From NCBI GenBank assembly GCA_019347795.1, contig JAHWKS010000417.1, positions 1-5,801 on the forward strand: DNA of 5,801 nucleotides. Reading direction: 5' to 3'. The position numbers were made by a program, and so were the translations under genes. This document shows, in pieces, positions 2,910 to 5,801 of this stretch. The stretch comes from Planctomycetota bacterium. Its GTDB lineage: Bacteria; Planctomycetota; Planctomycetia; Pirellulales; Pirellulaceae. A model generated the notes under the pieces. That model saw only the letters and a program-made list of their open reading frames with translations. It was not told where the DNA came from and did no database searches. Numbering within the stretch: position 1 is the stretch's first letter; every line of letters begins with the position of its first letter.

Positions 2910-5801
2910 CTACCCCAGGTCGCCGTTCAGGCCGGCGAAGTGCTCGGTGAGAAAAGTTCGAAGGTCGCCGCGATCCAGGTCGTCGAGGGTGCGGAAGCGG
3001 AGCTTTACCAGGTCGCGGTCTTCGCGGGCGCCGTCTACCGCGCGGTCGCAGCCGAGGTCGGTGATTCGGCCGAGGGCCGTCTTACCCTTGGGGCCGGTGA
3101 GGACGAGGTTGAGGCACTCGGTCTTTTTCGTCTGGATGCTGGCCCACGGCTCGCGGCGGCCGGCGGGGATGTAGTGCACCAGTTGCTGATTGCTCCAAAG
3201 GAACTCACCCTCAGGGGCGGCTTCCATGAGCAGGTCGAGCAGGTCCTCCAGCACCTCGGCGTCCCAGCGAATCGTGCGGCCGGGCGGGAAGCCTTTGCGC
3301 GAGAGGTGCCAGACCCGGCCGAGCTTCTTCCACGGCATGTGGTCTTCGATGCTCGCCTCCTTTCGCTCGGCGATTTTGCCGAAGGCGGCGACGGCCCGCT
3401 CGAGAAAGCTCCAGAACTCGGGGCGATCGATCTCGTCGAGGGCATGGGCGGCGATCTGCACTTCCTGCCACGGGCCGCGGAGGTTTTTCACCTTCACCCG
3501 CGGCTCGTTGCTGTACGCTTCGACCGCGTGCAGCTCGTTGAGCGTCTTGAGCGGCAGGGCGCTCCGAAGCTGGTCGCGCTTAAACGTGTTGCGGGCGACG
3601 CGGAACTTCAGCTTCACCAGCCACGTCTCGGCGGTGATGGCGTGGAAGAACCAGCCGTCGCTCTTGGTCTCCGCGGCGATCTCCACGACGCTGCGGTTGT
3701 TCCAGTCGGTGGGGCTGAACTCGCCCAGCTCGTGAATCCGATCGATCACCCGCTCCAGGATGCGGCCGTCCCATTTGACCGGCTGCCCCCGGCGATCCAC
3801 GCGATCGTGCGCATGCCAGCGGCGGCCGTCCACCTCCCAGGGCATCTTCACCTCGCGGCCGACCTCGGTGATGTCGAGATCACCGGTTTTCGTCTCCTCG
3901 GCGGCGGCGAAGTCGTGCAGCTTGCGACGCTCATGCGGTCCGGCGGCGAGCACCGGCGCAAGCGCCTCGCCGGTGTGCGAGCGAAGCAAAGTAGTAGGCA
4001 CACTCCGTGTGCCGTTCTTTTCTTCGTCGGACGGCGCTTCGGACGGCACACGGAGTGTGCCTACTACTTTTTGCGCATGCGCGACGACATCTTCCGGCGT
4101 TCCGGCCACCACCACCATGCCCCCCGCTTCGCCCGCCTCGGGACCGATGTCGAGGATCCAATCGGCCTGCTTGATGACGTCGAGGTTGTGCTCGATCACC
4201 ACCACCGTGTTCCCCAGATCGACCAGCCGGTGTAGCACCTCGAGTAGCTTCCGCAGGTCCTCGAAGTGCAGACCGGTGGTCGGCTCATCGAGCAGGTAGA
4301 GGGTGCGGCCGGTGTCGGGGCGCGACAGTTCGGCGGCCAGCTTCACCCGCTGCGCCTCGCCGCCGGAGAGCGTGGGCGCCGGTTGACCGAGCGTGAGGTA
4401 ATCGAGCCCCACGTCGCAGAGCGTTTGCAGGATGCGGCGAATCTTGGGGATGTTGCGGAACAGCTCGACCGCGTCGCCGCACGTCATGTCCAGCACATCG
4501 GCGATGGAGCGGCCCTTGTACCCGACCGCCAGCGTCTCATTATTGTATCGCTTTCCGCGGCAGGAGTCGCACTCGACCCACACGTCGGGGAGGAAGTGCA
4601 TCTCGATGCACTTCTGGCCCATCCCTTCGCACTCCTCGCACCGCCCGCCGGGGACGTTGAAGCTGAACCGCCGCGGCGAGTAGCCCCGCACCTTCGCCTC
4701 GGGAAGCTGGGCGAACAACAGGCGGATCAACTCGAAGACGCCGGTGTACGTGGCCGGGTTGGACGAAGGCGAGTTGCCCAGCGGCTGCTGATCGACGCGG
4801 ATCACCTTGTTGATGTGCTCGATCCCGCGAATCTCATCATGGGCGCCGGGAATGGTGGCCGCCCGGTGCAGCGTGCGGGCCAGCGAGCGATAGAGCACGT
4901 CGTCGATGAGCGAGCTCTTGCCGCTGCCGCTGGGACCGGTCACCGCCGTGAGCGTTCCCAGGGGGATGCGGGCGGTGACGTTGCGGAGATTGTTTTGGCG
5001 GGCGCCGACGATTTCGAGCCAGTCCAGAGTGGGCGATTCGCGACGGGGTCGGGAGTCTTTTTCGGTCGAATCGGTATCCAAGCGGGAAGACGTCTGGCCG
5101 AAAAAGACTCCCGACCCCTTCATTCGCCGATTCGTGGGAACCGGGATGCCCTGCTTGCCGTTGAGGAAGGGGCCGGTGATCGAGGTTTTCTTGCGGGCGA
5201 TCTGCTTGGGCTTGCCCTCGGCGACAATCGTTCCGCCGTGCCGGCCGGCGCCGGGACCGAAGTCGCAGAGATAATCGGCGCCTTCGATCACCTCGCGATC
5301 GTGCTCGACCACGATCAGCGTGTTCCCCAGGTCCCGCAGCTTGTGGAGCGCCTTCAAGAGCCGGGTGTTGTCGCGGGGATGAAGACCGATCGTCGGCTCA
5401 TCGAGCACGTACAAGACGCCACACAGGCCGCTGCCGAGTTGGCTGGCCAGGCGAATCCGCTGCGCCTCGCCGTTGGAGAGCGAAGCGGCCGTGCGCGAGA
5501 GCGAAAGGTAGGAGAGCCCCACGTCGTTGAGGAACTGCACCCGCGACACGACTTCGCGGACCAGCTCGCCCGCGATCTTCTGCTCGCGGGCCGAGAGGTT
5601 CCACTTCTCGACCTCGGCCTGCAACTCGCCCAGCGGCAGCCGTCCCAGATCGTCGAGCGACTTCTCGCGGAACCGCACCGCGCCGGCGTCGTCGCGGAGC
5701 CGGCTGCCGCCGCAAGCGGAGCATTCCACCTCATCGACGAATCGCTCCAGCCGGGCGCGGAACATAGGCGAGAGCCGCGAAGCTTCCTCCAGCGCCGGAT
5801 A
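2910..5801 (-). CDS. uvrA: Excinuclease ABC subunit A with C-terminal extension (5' end outside window)
   Basis: The frame is open to the right edge; 963 residues are visible. UvrA is the cytoplasmic DNA-damage-sensing ATPase of nucleotide excision repair, which dimerises and hands the lesion to UvrB. Reading from 5801, the visible part begins in the first ATPase half, near E. coli residue 385. It has CSACGGSRL (5709-5735), signature LSNGEAQRI (5454-5480) and Walker B VLYVLDEPTIGLH (near 5380-5415). The second half has Walker A GPSGSGKSS (4911-4937), the zinc-binding CxxC-x19-CxxC module (4560-4640), signature LSGGEAQRV (4344-4370) and Walker B LYLLDEPTTGLH (near 4266-4301). The usual UvrA end (SHTGEALAPVL) lies at about 3948-3980. 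Instead of stopping, the protein continues about 340 residues. Two palindromic repeats are embedded in frame (5045-5118 and 3988-4070). The first signature has Asn in place of the usual Gly (LSGGE). Some planctomycete UvrA proteins are, as I recall, about twice normal length; whether this one is cannot be seen. Confidence 0.95.
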   Translation of the reverse strand, partial: YPALEEASRLSPMFRARLERFVDEVECSACGGSRLRDDAGAVRFREKSLDDLGRLPLGELQAEVEKWNLSAREQKIAGELVREVVSRVQFLNDVGLSYLSLSRTAASLSNGEAQRIRLASQLGSGLCGVLYVLDEPTIGLHPRDNTRLLKALHKLRDLGNTLIVVEHDREVIEGADYLCDFGPGAGRHGGTIVAEGKPKQIARKKTSITGPFLNGKQGIPVPTNRRMKGSGVFFGQTSSRLDTDSTEKDSRPRRESPTLDWLEIVGARQNNLRNVTARIPLGTLTAVTGPSGSGKSSLIDDVLYRSLARTLHRAATIPGAHDEIRGIEHINKVIRVDQQPLGNSPSSNPATYTGVFELIRLLFAQLPEAKVRGYSPRRFSFNVPGGRCEECEGMGQKCIEMHFLPDVWVECDSCRGKRYNNETLAVGYKGRSIADVLDMTCGDAVELFRNIPKIRRILQTLCDVGLDYLTLGQPAPTLSGGEAQRVKLAAELSRPDTGRTLYLLDEPTTGLHFEDLRKLLEVLHRLVDLGNTVVVIEHNLDVIKQADWILDIGPEAGEAGGMVVVAGTPEDVVAHAQKVVGTLRVPSEAPSDEEKNGTRSVPTTLLRSHTGEALAPVLAAGPHERRKLHDFAAAEETKTGDLDITEVGREVKMPWEVDGRRWHAHDRVDRRGQPVKWDGRILERVIDRIHELGEFSPTDWNNRSVVEIAAETKSDGWFFHAITAETWLVKLKFRVARNTFKRDQLRSALPLKTLNELHAVEAYSNEPRVKVKNLRGPWQEVQIAAHALDEIDRPEFWSFLERAVAAFGKIAERKEASIEDHMPWKKLGRVWHLSRKGFPPGRTIRWDAEVLEDLLDLLMEAAPEGEFLWSNQQLVHYIPAGRREPWASIQTKKTECLNLVLTGPKGKTALGRITDLGCDRAVDGAREDRDLVKLRFRTLDDLDRGDLRTFLTEHFAGLNGDLG
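2928..3845 (-). other. UvrA C-terminal extension: two related domains
   Basis: This is a part of the uvrA product lying beyond the normal family end. Copy A (3381-3845) begins MPWEVDGRRWH and has KWDGRILERVIDRI 23 residues later, ending near ALDEIDRPEFWSFLERAV. Copy B (2928-3338) begins MPWKKLGRVWH, has RWDAEVLEDLLDLL also 23 residues later, and ends TLDDLDRGDLRTFLTEHF. Shared anchors in the same order indicate an internal duplication, with copy B about 18 residues shorter in the middle. Both are rich in Trp, Lys and Arg with alternating strands and helices; copy A also has YSNEPRVKVKNLRGPWQEVQ. Nucleic-acid or protein binding would be plausible, but this is inference. I recall similar tails on other planctomycete UvrA proteins. 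Confidence 0.7.
3988..4070. repeat. Palindromic repeat with 28-bp arms inside uvrA
   Basis: Positions 3988-4015 and 4043-4070 are perfect 28-bp inverted repeats around a 27-base loop. Each arm is itself a hairpin: GGCACAC-TCC-GTGTGCC at 3997-4013 and GGCACAC-GGA-GTGTGCC at 4045-4061. This resembles REP/BIME-like elements; the 'GTAGGCACACTCCGTGTGCC' core is one I recall as abundant in planctomycete genomes. It has no stop codon in the uvrA frame and encodes VVGTLRVPSEAPSDEEKNG and TRSVPTT within the protein. It separates the end of the second ATPase half from the SHTG motif. No clear target-site duplication is visible. Confidence 0.85.
5045..5118. repeat. Palindromic repeat with 21-bp arms inside uvrA
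   Basis: Positions 5045-5065 and 5098-5118 are perfect 21-bp inverted repeats (core GGGTCGGGAGTCTTTTTCGG) around a 32-base loop, with further G-T-tolerant pairing just inside. The sequence is unrelated to the repeat at 3988-4070. The heptamer CGATTCG occurs on both flanks (5034-5040 and 5128-5134) and may be a target-site duplication or chance. In the uvrA frame it is open and encodes KGSGVFFGQTSSRLDTDSTE and KDSRPRRES, placed in the linker between the two ATPase halves. Confidence 0.8.

Noticed and set aside
3988..4070. CRISPR-like or transcription-terminator reading of the hairpin in uvrA
   Set aside because: There are only two inverted arms and no direct repeats with spacers, and the element lies within a continuous, conserved coding frame, so a terminator here would cut off a conserved motif and the whole extension.
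2520..4235. 571-residue plus-strand open frame opposite the end of uvrA
   Set aside because: It begins inside the DUF3179-like gene and runs antisense to the uvrA C-terminus. Its composition is that of a complementary-strand artefact, and it includes the peptides SRHTPCAV and RHTECAYYF, which are just the palindromic repeat read on the other strand.
5763..5765. Met codon as the true start of uvrA
   Set aside because: The frame continues open to the window edge with YPALEEASRLSP, and the region corresponds to the middle of the first ATPase half in other UvrA proteins; the gene must extend further right.

Overview
The window is GC-rich and tightly packed. Gene content and repeat types point to the Planctomycetota, probably a Pirellulales-like lineage. 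The grounds are a UvrA with a long C-terminal extension, a PhnD-like binding protein beginning MDPLAAPLSCPC, a short DUF3179-like protein, and palindromic repeats of the kind I recall being scattered through planctomycete genomes. The assignment rests on recognition, not on a search.

Left part, minus strand (1-1641): a promoter-like TTGCCT-N17-CATAAT lies at 1521-1549. It is followed by a signal-peptide-bearing, cysteine-rich, NHL-like beta-propeller gene (246-1469). After 55 bases comes the start of a PhnD/SsuA-type periplasmic binding protein, cut by the left edge (1-190). The two probably form one transcription unit acting outside the inner membrane. Upstream of the promoter is a G-rich 11-bp tandem repeat with quadruplex potential (1585-1619).

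Middle (1641-2803): an unrecognised 126-residue gene on the minus strand (1641-2021) diverges from a membrane-anchored, degenerate DUF3179-like gene on the plus strand (2087-2803). They share 65 bases of GC-rich, hairpin-forming spacer. The DUF3179-like gene converges on uvrA across 106 bases holding a GC hairpin (2860-2881).

Right part (2910-5801, minus): about 960 residues of the C-terminal portion of UvrA, the damage-recognition ATPase of nucleotide excision repair, with its 5' end beyond the window. It carries three unusual things. Two different palindromic repeat elements, with 21-bp and 28-bp perfect arms, sit in frame inside the gene. One lies in the linker between the two ATPase halves; the other interrupts the conserved segment just before the SHTG motif where ordinary UvrA proteins end. 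Beyond that is a C-terminal extension of about 340 residues with an internal duplication. No RNA gene, CRISPR array, transposase or complete novel defence or biosynthetic system is visible. The in-frame repeat insertions and the extension are the most interesting content.
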